A stretch of DNA of 64,000 nucleotides from contig NC_064654.1 in the NCBI RefSeq assembly GCF_001723175.1, positions 124,001-188,000 of the forward strand, given 5' to 3'. Position numbers and translations under genes: made by a program. This DNA is from Penicillium oxalicum (lineage: Eukaryota > Ascomycota > Eurotiomycetes > Eurotiales > Aspergillaceae). Shown one piece after another: positions 12,104 through 23,917 of the stretch; the first letter of the stretch is position 1, and each line of letters opens with the position of its first letter. The notes beneath the pieces were generated by a model. The model was not told the DNA's origin. It made no database searches and saw only the letters and a program-made list of their open reading frames with translations.

Positions 12104-13646
12104 CTAGATCGAGACCAGAGAGTGGAAGCACCCGGTGTTCTTCGTGTGCACGTGAGCAGAAGGGGACCGCTTGTAGATCGAGCGACGGGTCTTGGTAGCA
12201 TTGTGCTTAGGGATTGAGGAGACATCTCGAGCATAGGTAGCCACGGCATATGCTGTGGCCTTGGTGTTAAGCAGGAAAGCCTCGTGGTTGAGGTTGGTTG
12301 TGTTGTCCCCAGCCGCATGATAGTTGACATCGTAAGCCACACCAGCTTCACCGCCAAACATCTCAGCCTCCTTCTGCGTCTTGATGCCCTCGGCTCCAGT
12401 GAACAGACCACCAGAGGGGATGCCTCGCGAAATGAAGCCGTCGTAGTCGGATCGGCCGTCGAAGGCAGTGGGGATGTGGGCCTTCTTCTGCGAGTTATAG
12501 AATTTCTCGAAGAGCTTCTCAATCTGAGCAGAACCGGCCGGTCCTGTCAAGTTGAACGCACTTCCATCACCGTCGTAGATCATAAGTGCATAGTTGGGAG
12601 AGGCGATCATGTCAAGTTGAGGTACAGGCGAATCTTGGCCAACTCCTCCTGGCTGAGGTTGGAGGTGTAGTACTCGCTTCCCAAAAGACCGAATTCCTCG
12701 CCAGTCCAGAAGCAGAAACGCACAGCATTCTTGACGCGATATTTGGTCAGCGCGCGGGCGACGACAAGGTTGCCGATGATACCGGAACCATCATCGTTGA
12801 TACCAGGGCCAGCCTCTACGGAGTCAGTGTGACCCCCCAGAGACACGACATTGTTGTGGTCACCCTCCTTGGTCTCAGCAATCACGTTAAATGTCACACG
12901 GTCTTCCACCTGACTGTCAATCTTAAGGGTCACTGTCACAGTGCCCTTGCCGGCGGATTCCACAAAAGCCTGGCCGTCAGCTTGGGAAATACCTCCAATG
13001 GGTGCATAAGTGCCTTTCTCGGGAGTGACACCACCCAAGGTTCCGGCAAGGGAGCCAGGGACATTGTTATAGACCAAAACAGCGGTGGCCTTGGCAGCAG
13101 ACGCAAGCACCGACTTCTCAGCGAAGGAACATTCTCCACGGCTAACGAGGGCAATCTTGCCGGCCAGGCTTGCAGGGTAGTCGTCGGCGGAGCAGCCCAG
13201 ATTAGCCACAACCACAAGATCCCCAGTCACATCAGTGCTAGGGCTGTAGGTCATCGCCGAGACGTTATAAGCAGTGCCAGCGGTTGACAGGGAGGCCGTT
13301 GACTTAGTCCAGGTGTGCACCTGGCGCTGCTTGTACACGTCGTAGTAGCCAGTCTTCTTCAGCTCATTATAGAGGTAGTCGACTGTCTGGTTGTGCGCCT
13401 TACTGCCGAAGACACGATTGCGTTCGGGATGCGAATAGGCGAAGTTCTCTAGCCGCTGGGTTCCCTTCAACAAATCACTCAATTTGATATGATCCATGAG
13501 CTCGTCCTGTGAAGTGGTGTCAGTACAATTTCATACAAGTCGAGAGCTTGGTGACTTCATGTCGGTTTGCATACCGTCGAAACCAGGGGCTTCTTCGACC
13601 CGGCGACCGCCAGAGAAAGATGCGATAGAAGCAAAAACCATTTCAT
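12104..13646 (-). pseudogene. lap2: Secreted leucine aminopeptidase (M28, Lap2-type), one apparent frameshift
   Basis: Exon 1 is 13646-13575 and exon 2 is 13506-12104, with a GTATGC...ACAG intron. Exon 1 gives a signal peptide (MKWFLLLSHLSLAVAG). Exon 2 gives a protease-associated domain (RGECSFAEKSVLASAAKA) inserted before the M28 zinc-peptidase core: GGHTDSVEAGPGINDDGSG carries the His and Asp zinc ligands and FWTGEEFGLLGSE the catalytic and metal Glu. At 12614-12615 the family sequence LNFDMIASPNY is interrupted: the Phe codon lacks one T, so the first frame ends in TGA while the next continues to TAG at 12104. Counting one extra base, the gene gives 491 residues, normal for Lap2. The break immediately precedes the Asp that should be a zinc ligand. 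Intact product: removes N-terminal residues from peptides outside the cell. A sequencing deletion is a real alternative to inactivation. Confidence 0.82.
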
Positions 13647-16600
13647 ATTGGCGAGGAATTGCGGCTGCTTGGTTGATGATCCATATTTCGTGGAAGTGGA
13701 AAAAGTCCCTATTTATGTCGATCCGTCCCTCCCTCCCCTCCAGAGGAAATACCGATAGCTAGGGAGCGCAACACGAGGTCTTTCCGATATGGTTCTGATC
13801 GTCAGCCATGCGGGACCCCAGCCAAGAAGCGGGCCTTTCTTGGCATCACGCAGCAATGTCAATGATTGGGCCGGCTCTCCTGTTGAGCCGTATCTCGATG
13901 CGGACCCCCGACGGCACTTGGCACAGGGAAGTGCTTGGGTTGCAACGACCGCAGCAACAGCGCAGTGACCGCGCTTCTTCAGAAGGTCACGACCTGTTGA
14001 GATTACCCTTGCTGCTCTTTCCCTTGCCCTTGGCGCCCGGAGATGGCCTTCGAAAGTGGAAGGACACTCCAGCTAGCTTATCGCGGTGGGGATAAAGTGA
14101 GCCCATTTACTGCTTCCTATCGCTTCTCGTACATGCGAAGGCCATGTTATTTACCCCGCATTCGATTGTGATTCGAGGGGCCATTGCACGCGCACACCTG
14201 CCGACTGAAATTTGCCAAGAGTCGGGACGAGAGAAGGGTGCGAGGGGCTAAAAGTCATCGCAAAATTATCAATCTGCCATGCTTTCATGATTTTCTTCGT
14301 GCTGGCCATCATCGAAGGGAAGACAGCCAGGCTCAAGGGATTTAGATCTGCAGAGCTATGGTGTGAGTTGTTCCGATGAATTGTTTCATCGCTACTGGGC
14401 TCGAGGTTCCCCAGAATGTCGCAATGCAAACGCAAGAAATGGCAACATAGCCACACCAACTGGGTCTCTAGGCCTTTCGATACAGCCTGGCCACACATCT
14501 CTCAGCCAACATGCGGGTGAGAGTCTGGAAGCCGTGGAGATGCATGTCGTCAAGCTGCCAAGATGTTCGCGATCTGATCCCTCGGCCGTTGCCAAGTTAG
14601 GCGCATATACCGTGCCCTGATGTAAAATGAGGGGTCGGATATTGGCGCGAGGGGTCAACTCTCTCCGAGTCAATTCATAAAATGCGATACGTAATTGCTT
14701 TGCCTGGTTCTGAGTACGTCAGGATACTGGACCTGGGTAGATCGCCTCGGCTGCATGGGTAATTGTGCGGTGCGGCTAACATTTGGAACCAGGTGACGAG
14801 CAGGTCCGTCATGTGACGCCCGTGCCTCGTCAACCAACCCGCGTGAATGCGAAATGCTTCAGTCACTCTCACAGCCCCGATTTATCTTTTTTTCAGAATT
14901 GCAAGACATCAGCCGGAGTGCATGCTAGACTGCAGCTAATAACAGGGATCTCATTTTCTATGGCATCAGAATAGACATCAGTCGGGAGACACGGCTTTGA
15001 TTGAGTTGAATAATCTTTGATCTGTCTGCCTCTTGAAGTAAGACGAAGTGATTTGATCCCTGATGGCCGTGGAACTTTCTCCAGCTTTCAATCCACCACA
15101 CGGTGTCAAGTTACCGCGGGAAAGGTCATGTTCTAGCTATCAGCTCCTCTACAGCACCGAATCGGGTCGCTAAGAGCTACAAAGAGTACGTACTTGGGCC
15201 ACGTTGGCTTGCCTACCCTGTGTTAGGCCCATCCTTTTTTGAATATCATGGTGTACCTACCGAACAGACTGTGGGTACTCAGGTGCAAAGAAGTAAAATA
15301 AATTTTTACTGATGCGGAGAGCATCTGATAGTTCTTGATAAGCGATACAAGCTATCGTAAATAAGTACCTAGGCACAATCAGTAATAAATACTTCGACCA
15401 ACATATAATTCATCTGTCTGATCTTATGTATCCTCTTTTGAAATCTATCTGACTGCGTTAAGAGCTCCACTACCTTCAAAATCATTATTGCTACCGGGCA
15501 TGACTCCACCTTTTTCTTTCTTACTAATGCCCGGCCTGTAGCCCGTAACTTTGATAAGGTGATTGATTAGAAGAGCGCTTCTGGCCGACTGACATGCTTC
15601 ACACAAAATTTGGTCAACCCGTTCAGTGTGATGGCTGCCAGAGTTGTGATCGCGTTTGCATTGGGGTAGATGCAGGTGATTATGGTCTTCTGAGCCCCGT
15701 GAATCGATGTGAGCCTCCTGGGTCACATTTTTCTCGAGATCCCTCCATTTTTTGTCTTCCCGTCGCCCACATAGGTTCAAGGAGCTATCTTTCATTATAA
15801 GCGTTAATGTACCGAAGCATCAGGGTGGTACTTCCAGAGGTAGCCTTAAGTGTCATTACGCATATTTTGATAGATTCTAAAGACACAACTCTTTTGTGGG
15901 CGCAGGCGACGCCATCTTAGCAACCGTCCTTCTGATTGATGAGGCTGAGTCACCTCGCAGCAGATCAAGCCAACAGAGAAGGGAGGAAGACTAGGAAAAA
16001 GTGAGCGTACCTCACATTGGACCAAAAAAGACAACTCCCACGCGGTTTTATAGGTGAGGAGGGGGCCATGTTTAGAAAACTTCATCAAAGGCGATGAGGC
16101 AGTGGTGTAATGTGTGAATAAGTTTTGATTTTGAACTGTCATATCGACTATGGCTGCATAATTTCTATGGACTTGATTACTACTTCCCCTGGCATTTCTA
16201 TGAGAACCGAGGTCGCACATTGAGAAAGCTTTCCGTTATTCGAACCTCTGGGCCTATGCGCTACTCATTCTTGACATAATGATGACCCAAAAAATGCAAA
16301 GCCATTATCTACCCTCCACCAGCAGGCCAAAATTACGTAGCCAAGTCAAGAGTTAGGATATCTCTAAGAAAAAATTGCTTGTGCTTGACAGAATCCAAAC
16401 TGCTCTTGGGGTGCTGGTACCCAGCCCAAAGCAGGGAAGGCCCAGTCAGACGGATGTCTCACAGGCGACGAAGAACACTTTTGCCACATTACGAACACTT
16501 GCTGACAGCCAAGACTTGTCACTGTGTTCTCGGCATCTAGGAGACGATATTATTCGCAAGTATTTCAAATAATTTCTGGGCTTCTCGCAATGCTGTTCCC

Positions 16601-17482
16601 AATCAACGAATCCAAAACAATGACTTCGCTAATCGTGTTAGGTCTTCGAGCAGTTGGTGGACTCGAGTAGAATAGTTCATGGTAACAATGATCCCAAGCC
16701 TTGGAAACCACGCCTGGCGAAAAAATGTCCAGTGCAGGTATTTCCTATTGTTTGTCTCGTCATACATGGCCTCGGATCGTCACCACTTCACTAGACTCTT
16801 TGGAGCCTTCATCAGTCCATCAGATCTTTGTTCTTAGACGACGGGACCAACGCAGTCGTCGGAGGTATTGGCGCGGATCAAGTACCTCAGAAAATAGACT
16901 CTCATCGGTATGAATCTCATGGATTTTTCAAAGAGGTAAGCCAACCACCTTATCTACCAAAAAGTAGACGATATATCCATACAAAGGCTGCTTGGCTTGA
17001 GAACAGCCTGTCTCAATCAATCAAAGTCATTGGCATAGTACATCGAAGACAGATCTGAATTCTGAACTGCCCATTATGTGCGTCTTAGCCTCTCTTGTCT
17101 TATGAGTTTGTTGGGGTACTAGGTAGTACATAGGGTCACTTATCAACCCTGTTGAACAAGTATTTTATTGAAATCATTGGAATTTGAGTTTCTTTCAAAA
17201 GGCCAGTTACTGCATCCAGGTTTTTCAAAATTTCTCAGACAGTAATTCAATAGTTTTAAGCCTCGTCAGTTAAAGAAATGAGGTCTATGATGCTGGACTA
17301 GTTTGTTTGCTTCATGGATCAAACTTCCACAAGAAGAAGAACTTGGGCAGTGTCCAACCGAGAATATCTCAAACCCTTGTTGAGCAGAAGCAGTGTCACG
17401 TTTCGCATCTTCGGAGAGTATACCAATATTTCTTGGCTGAGAAGTTTTCCGAGTCTTGCAACAAAAAGCATCGATCGTGGCC
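13647..17482. other. Intergenic stretch
   Basis: No gene is supported across about 3.8 kb. A short frame at 15594-15800 has several Cys but not the spacing of a Zn2Cys6 cluster. The part from 14.6 kb on is AT-rich. Confidence 0.45.
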
Positions 17483-17490
17483 TATATAAG
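17483..17490 (+). promoter_or_regulatory. TATA box of the small secreted peptide gene
   Basis: TATATAAG lies about 150 bases before the start codon at 17641, in a position consistent with a leader of roughly 120 bases. It supports the small two-exon gene as a real transcription unit. Confidence 0.55.
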
Positions 17491-17640
17491 AAGCTAAGGC
17501 AATGCAGATCAAGACCAGTATTAGTGGAAAAAGAAAAAACACTCTCAGTTCCGATTGACTTCACCATAAGTAAGCCCAGTGTTCTCTCCTATATTAATTC
17601 TTATACCTACGACTCATGTTTTTCTACTCATTCAAAGACC

Positions 17641-17935
17641 ATGCAATTCAAATACTTGGCTGTCCTAGTGGGTCTCGCCGGGGTGACTCTAGCAGCCCCA
17701 GCTTCTGGTTCTGACCCAGGTACGTTGAAACGTCAATTCTGATCCCGAAATCATGCGCTCTTCTCACCACTATAATATAGATATGATGAAGCGAGCTGAA
17801 AATGAACAAAATAACAATCAGAATGGCCAGCACTGGGGCCCTGGCTGGGGTGGTTGGAATGGAGGTTGGGGTCATCCTGGTTGGGGCCATCCCGGTTACG
17901 GATGGGGTCCAGGTGGTGGCGGGCGAGGATGGTGA
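17641..17935 (+). CDS. Small secreted Gly/Trp/His-rich peptide precursor
   Basis: Exon 1 is 17641-17719 and exon 2 is 17781-17935, with a 61-nt intron (GTACGT...ATATAG); 77 residues. The N-terminus is a clear signal peptide (MQFKYLAVLVGLAGVTLAAP). A dibasic KR at residues 30-31 is a likely Kex2 site. The predicted mature peptide of 46 residues starts AENEQNNNQNGQ and is then Gly/Trp-rich, with seven Trp and short repeats of the type GWGHPGW and GHPGYGW; it has no Cys. A TATA box lies upstream. I do not recognise the family. By composition it could be a cell-wall or metal-binding peptide, or a secreted peptide with antimicrobial-like character, but no function can be assigned from sequence. 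Confidence 0.7.
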
Positions 17936-20199
17936 TTCCCAAAGCTTAAACAGCTTTTTGAATCTGACTATGCCGTCTTCTGAGATCTTTAATCTCCACC
18001 AGATGCATTCAGTTTCTTAATTCGGTCCCCGAGTTATGAATACCTCAGTCAGTCTTTACAATATAGTGCAACATTCCACAATCGATAAGCAATCAACCTT
18101 AAATTGATGGATTCTCCACAAACCTCAAGTGGAATTATCATAGCTAATATGAAAGTGTTCTCTTCATTTTTGATGTAGAGAGATACCCAGAATGAGCCAT
18201 ACATACTCTTGGTTGGTTCCCAAGAATGTGTGGGGCAAATAGTCGATGCCATCCAAATTCCAAGCAGTAAGTTTTTGATCTCAGTTATCAGGAGGTCTGG
18301 AAAGTCAAGATATGTTCTTTGACTACCTGGTCTACTCCATGCGCCCATATGCACTTCATCTAGGTTGTGATGTCGAGACAAGTAAAAAAGCAAAAATCTC
18401 CCATACAATGTTGTAGGCGTGAACTCACAATTTCTATATGTGTATTTCTATCTTGAACAGTGTGAAATCATTAGCCTATGGAAGACCTTTAAAAGTATGC
18501 TATCGCGGTAAATGCTTCAATCCTCGTTAGACTATTCATACTCTGTCATCCATTTACTTAAATCATCATAACGGAACTAGACTTTTTATTTAGCTGCACA
18601 AGACTGAAAATTGCAAATGAAGTTGGGTATTACTAGTGGCAAAGCATCTCAGCGTTAACTTTGCCATAAGCACAGGTCATAGCTTCACATGGGTAAATTT
18701 GACCGTTCAAGCGATTCCTATTCTCCTGTATAGGAATTGTCTATTACGGCCACAGAGCCTCTGTACAGCGTAAAACGAGACCTTGGGCTTTCAAAGTACA
18801 ATTTTACTTAGCTTATCAGATTGAGTTAAGGTGAGTACGACGGTCAGGGTTTGTCTTTGTACGGTGATATGTGGTGAATCAGCAATCTGCCGGATGACAA
18901 CTACTACTGTGGCCGTCCTTGTCAGTCTCACCTTGTCCACTCCTCCATAGCACAGATTTTAGTCCGACCTGTGTGCCACGAACATTTTGTTCTTAATTTA
19001 TCAAGTACTTTGTGTTTAGATTTGCATCTCAATGCGCCGATTCCGCTAATTAAGTGTAATCAGGCCCTTTGATAAAGAAGAGACGGAGCCGCAGCGCAGC
19101 AGCAGCGAATGAAAATTTCGACAACGCGCCAAACCACGCTAATGGCTTCTATGCAGGATGCCAAACCCCTCCCCCGCCCCCAGTCCTAGAGCTGACCAGT
19201 CTTGAGGCAAGGATTTCACGATTCGTGCTTCACTACATGGCTTCTCGAACACATCACGCCCTGCACTAAGAATCTATGGTGACAGGGGACAGCGCATCGC
19301 TCCTACCTTGTGGGCATTACTGATTGGCACTTGAGTGGCGGCAGATTTTTTATGGCCTTCCACATGAACTGAGAGGTAGCCAAAGAGATGCCAGTAAAGC
19401 TGGAGAAGCCTGCAGGCCGCGGCTGCATACAGCTGAGCTCCACAAACGAACAGTTAGGCTTCTATGAAAATACTGATCCGCAGTGAGCTTCCGTGGAAAG
19501 ATTAGTAATGCACAGATTATACGAGTGCATCTTATTAGACCGAGTCTACTCATTTCGGATAACAAAGCGAGAACAAGCGTGCGTCTCAATTCGTTGAATA
19601 CTTTTCATTGCTGGCGTTACGCTTGAGGCGCATGGACAATCCGTATGCTTGGCGATTCCGACATGGACCGGAAACTGCTTTTCTCTTCCCCTAAGCTACA
19701 CCTCCCATCATTCTCATTACCTCTTCCTAGGAGAATATCAGCTCTTTCTCCGAGTTTTTTCTCTTTTTCTCTTTCTTGCAATCTTCTTGCTCAGCACCCA
19801 GAACTTACCTTTTCCACCATCTGCCTGGGTATCAGGGATCTCTATTGATCTGTTCCGCACTCATTTCCTTTCTCACAACTTCTTTTTTACTCACATCGAT
19901 TACTTTCTTGCGCTTCCACTTTGCGCAGAGAATCCATTCGAGAGAATCAAGCTTCTGCTGGAGGCTCCACGATCAGACCCTTCTGCGGAGTCTTTATTCT
20001 TGCAAGCTCTCTCACAGAGTCCGCAACAAACTCGATCACAATCGTTAATTTTGCTCCGTATCCTCCCTCGCCAAAAGTCCTGCTACCATTAACCACCCGA
20101 GCCCTCCACCTCTACGCCGTTCTCCACTGGATATTAATCCCAGCTCCCGAAAGTCAAGCTCAACTTACCCGAGCAGGCCCAGAGGCGGCTGCCGACACG
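17936..20199. other. Intergenic stretch and leader of the AAA ATPase gene
   Basis: From 17.9 to about 19.6 kb nothing is supported. From about 19,670 to 20,199 the sequence is pyrimidine-rich and is probably a long 5' leader. The reading frame is open upstream of 20200, but the ATG at 20200 is the first with protein-like sequence after it. Confidence 0.5.
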
Positions 20200-23198
20200 A
20201 TGGCGGAGCCACCAACGGAGCCCGCAGAAATCGGGCACGAGGTCATCCGTTCTTCTTCGGAGAAGATCGCCAATTGCAACAAGACTGGAGATGTCGCAAA
20301 CACGAATACATCTCCGGTGAATGTTGCCGCAGAAAAGACCACCAGTGTCTCTTCCACCGTCCATGAGGAGCGAGCGAACGATGAGACAAAAGATGAGAGG
20401 CCCAAGAACAAGAAACACCGCGGCAAGGATAAATCTAGCAAAGAGAAGATCCAAAAGATTAATCTGATCGGAAGCTCTTCGTCAGATTCCGAGACCCCGG
20501 CGCCTCCTTCTTCCTCTGATCATATTGACACGATCGTCTTTGAAACAGCTCGTCGCAAACTTGAGCCATTTGATCCCAAGACAAAGACACACAGCATAAG
20601 CCAAGATTCAAAGAACCGCAAGAAGCATATGCAGAAGAAGGCAAAAAAGAAACAGTTCCTCAAGGCGAAGGCCAAGTCGCGCAAACCAAAGCATTCGAAT
20701 AAGAGTTCCGACGACAGCACAAGCTCTGAAGTAGAATCCGTGGAATTCGAAAATGATGGCATGGCTGCAAGTCTGGGCGTGGATCAAAAGGCTCTTCAAA
20801 AAGTTCTCGCTGGACTATTGCTGCAAAAGCATGCCGTCGACTCCCGACCTCAGCCCGAAGAAGGCTGTATCGATCAACAGCCTGATAGGGTATCGGGTAA
20901 ATCACCGGCCAGGAAGAATTTGCTGTCCGAAATTGCTTTCAAACGTGTTGATCAGAGTAAGTCACCCTTTCTGGTATTCAGACGAGGGATCTTGTGTTCC
21001 ACGAGAAGTGTGTAGGCTGACTTGATTTTTCAAAAGTCTGGGATAGTACGACTCACAACTTTAAGCTCACGGAAACGGCCAATGACCCCGACGCCGGAAA
21101 CTGGGAACAATACATCTTCACTGTCCGACGCAATTTCAATTGGGAAAATCAATATCTGGAGACGGTTGTGGAGATCAGGAGCAAGTGTCTCCGTGATGCC
21201 CTCGGAGAGATTCTGGATGGAGTCAAAGGCGTGAGTTTGGTGCAGGAACCCGCCGCGATAGATCCCAACATGCTGTTCCTCTACCTCGAGGAGACTCGTC
21301 AGCACATGAAGGGGCTCAAAGAGAAGGCTCGTTTGGAGGAGAGAAAACTACGAAAGGCTGCCGTTACAAAAGCTGCTCATCTGGAGCTTTTGATCGGATA
21401 TCTGGATACCGATTACGCAGATGTCAAAAAGATGCTCATTCCGTTACTGGAGGCGAACACAATTACCTTTGACCTTCTTTGGGCGCTCTACAAGCCTAAT
21501 ACAATCGTGTACACCACGACATACGAGAACCAGGATGAGCCCCGCGCGTTCAAGATCGAGTATGCGCAGAAGGAGTCATCCTTTCCGCGCGGCCAATGGT
21601 ACAACGTGGAAGGCCGATACCTTGAATATGACGGCAAGAGCTTTGGCTTCGGTGCTATAACATCCGAGGTGGAATTCTTCAAGGGAGCGCGAAAGATTAC
21701 CAGTCTAGCCTGCTATCCCCTGCAGTATCACCGCGATGCTGACACACTGCGAGCTCGATTGATTGAGCGTGGTAAGCGTTTCGTAGCTCTTCAGGGCATG
21801 AATTACTGCTTCTACAAAGGCATGGCTTTTTACGAGAAAAAAAGCCCCGTAGCCATCAAGGTGAACATCGAAGGAAGAATTGTGATCGATCCGGCGACTC
21901 ATCGACGTATCAACCCGAATTATCCTGTCGGTACATTTCCGTCTGGGAACGCGGAGTCGTTTGATGCGCCTGATGCACGAACGAGTGACGGCCTGCGCTT
22001 TGATAGTGAAAATCGCCATTTAAGCGATGGCTTCAACTCTGACATCAATGAAGGAAGCTCACCCGTGACCCTTCACGGCCAATGCAAATGGATCCAAGAC
22101 GCTGAGAAGACTGCTCACCTCGTTGCCACTGAGTTTGACGAGGACTGCGATGAAGCTCAGCGGGAGAAATTTGATCGTCTTGAAGGAGACTCCGCTAACG
22201 ATCCTGAGGATCGTCACTTCGCCGACGAGGAGCTTCTTATCACCAGCTCCGTTGTCTTCGGCTTTTCTTTCAACGAGAAGCTTTGGCTTGAGTTCACCGT
22301 CTCCGGAGTTAGCGACATCAAGTGGAACGCTGAAGCCTTTGAGTCGCTCGTCCTGCCCGAAGATCACAAAACCATTGTCAAGGCCTTGGTCGAATCGCAC
22401 ACCTTCCATGCTGCAGAGAACATTGATGATGTGGTTCAAGGCAAAGGCAAGGGTCTCGTGGCGGTGCTTCACGGTCCTCCCGGTACTGGTAAAACCCTCA
22501 CGGCCGAAGGAATCGCGGATCTGCTCAAACGACCTCTGTACATGGTCAGCGCGGGTGAGCTAGGAACAGATCCCCACACTCTGGAAGCCGAGTTGAACAA
22601 GATTCTCGACGTCGCACACTCCTGGGGCGCAGTGCTGTTGCTCGACGAGGCAGATGTGTTCCTAGAAAGGCGGACTACCCACGATATCCACCGCAATGCA
22701 CTCGTTAGCATCTTCCTGCGTCTCCTGGAATATTTTCAAGGTATTCTCTTCCTGACTACGAATCGAGTGGAGGCGTTTGATGATGCATTCCAGTCTCGCA
22801 TCCACGTTGCACTGCGTTACGAGGATCTCACCGTGGAGGCAAAACGCCGTGTGTGGAAGATTTTCCTCGATCGAGTCCGCACCATTGGAGGAGCCAAGGT
22901 CGCCGACTTTACTAAGGCTGACTACAACGTTCTCGCTCGGCATACCTTGAATGGTCGTCAGGTAAGTCGGATGGAGACTGACTTCAATCACCCACATCAT
23001 CGAATCGCCCGAGACAATATGCTAACATCACACATCCAGATCAAAAACTCAGTCCGCACCGCGCAGGCACTTGCCGTAAGTGAAGGCAACGCCCTTTCAA
23101 TGAGTCACATAGAACGTGTGCTCGAGGTTGCAAAGGCCTTTGACCAGGACCTCCGAGGTGGGTCTGGGTATCTGGATGCTATGCGTAGCTACACCTAA
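20200..23198 (+). CDS. AAA+ ATPase with Lys/Ser-rich N-terminus
   Basis: Three exons, 20200-20956, 21037-22961 and 23040-23198, give 946 residues. Residues 1 to about 250 are charged and low-complexity, with Lys-rich clusters (KNKKHRGKDKSSKEK, KKAKKKQFLKAKAKSRK) that look like nuclear localisation signals, and Ser/Asp stretches. The middle part (about 255-640) matches the conserved region found before the ATPase domain in many fungal AAA proteins. The ATPase domain has Walker A GPPGTGKT near residue 732, Walker B AVLLLDEADVF near residue 783 and sensor-like LFLTTNRVEAFDDAFQSRI with an arginine finger candidate. Fungal genomes carry many paralogues of this class and their substrates are mostly unknown. 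The gene converges on the malate dehydrogenase gene. Confidence 0.88.
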
Positions 23199-23917
23199 CA
23201 TGGTGTCATCTCGGACTTGGTCCAATGACTTAGCCACCGCTTTTCTCGGGCGTTCGTTGCGGTACCCCACTGGTTTTCTGTTCTCTCTCTCTTATTTACT
23301 TGCTTTATTATTTTACTTTGGTGGGGCGAGGATGGGGGTTTCTCATGGCAGACGTAATTCCGTCTTCATGACCGGAGTTTGAAGGATCTTGCAAGGATGG
23401 AGAGTGCTGTGGGCACACAATTGTATTACAAAAATGCCTAGTGATAATGCATATCAATACGACAGGACTGACCCATCCTCACTAGATTAGGTCGTAATGT
23501 CCACAGGAGCTAAACCCCATAGCGAGCATTGCGACTTTGGCGAAGGTTTGAAGACAACGGTCAACCAACCCGTGCAGAGGCTGACTCCTTCCCAGTATAC
23601 GCTTCTCTGATCAAATGGCGATTTTTCTGGGAGCAAGCCAGGGGTCGACGGTAGAAGTGGAATTCACGGGTTTATCACACGCATAGAAGAATTTCTACGG
23701 CCGAGTATAAAAACAAAGATTGGCTAGGCGGAGCAACCTTGGATCTACGACAGAGGGCAATTAGATAACGGTGCTTCAAGACCGACATTGATTATGGCAT
23801 GCATATCGATCTAAAAGTACATGGGCCATCTTTTCCCGTCATCCAAGACTCACTGAACCAGGAAAGATGGGTAGAGGTGGGGTAGTTTTACAAAGTGATA
23901 AGAGAAGGAGACATTAT
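23199..23917. other. Convergent intergenic stretch
   Basis: This holds the 3' regions of the AAA ATPase (+) and malate dehydrogenase (-) genes. No further gene is seen. Confidence 0.55.

Noticed and set aside
15594..15800. Cys-rich frame reminiscent of a Zn2Cys6 cluster (CDGCQSCDRVC)
   Set aside because: The Cys spacing does not fit the C-x2-C-x6-C pattern and no basic residues follow.
3404..20000. Secondary-metabolite gene cluster suggested by the LaeA-like methyltransferase
   Set aside because: No polyketide synthase, peptide synthetase, terpene cyclase, P450 or transporter gene is present nearby.
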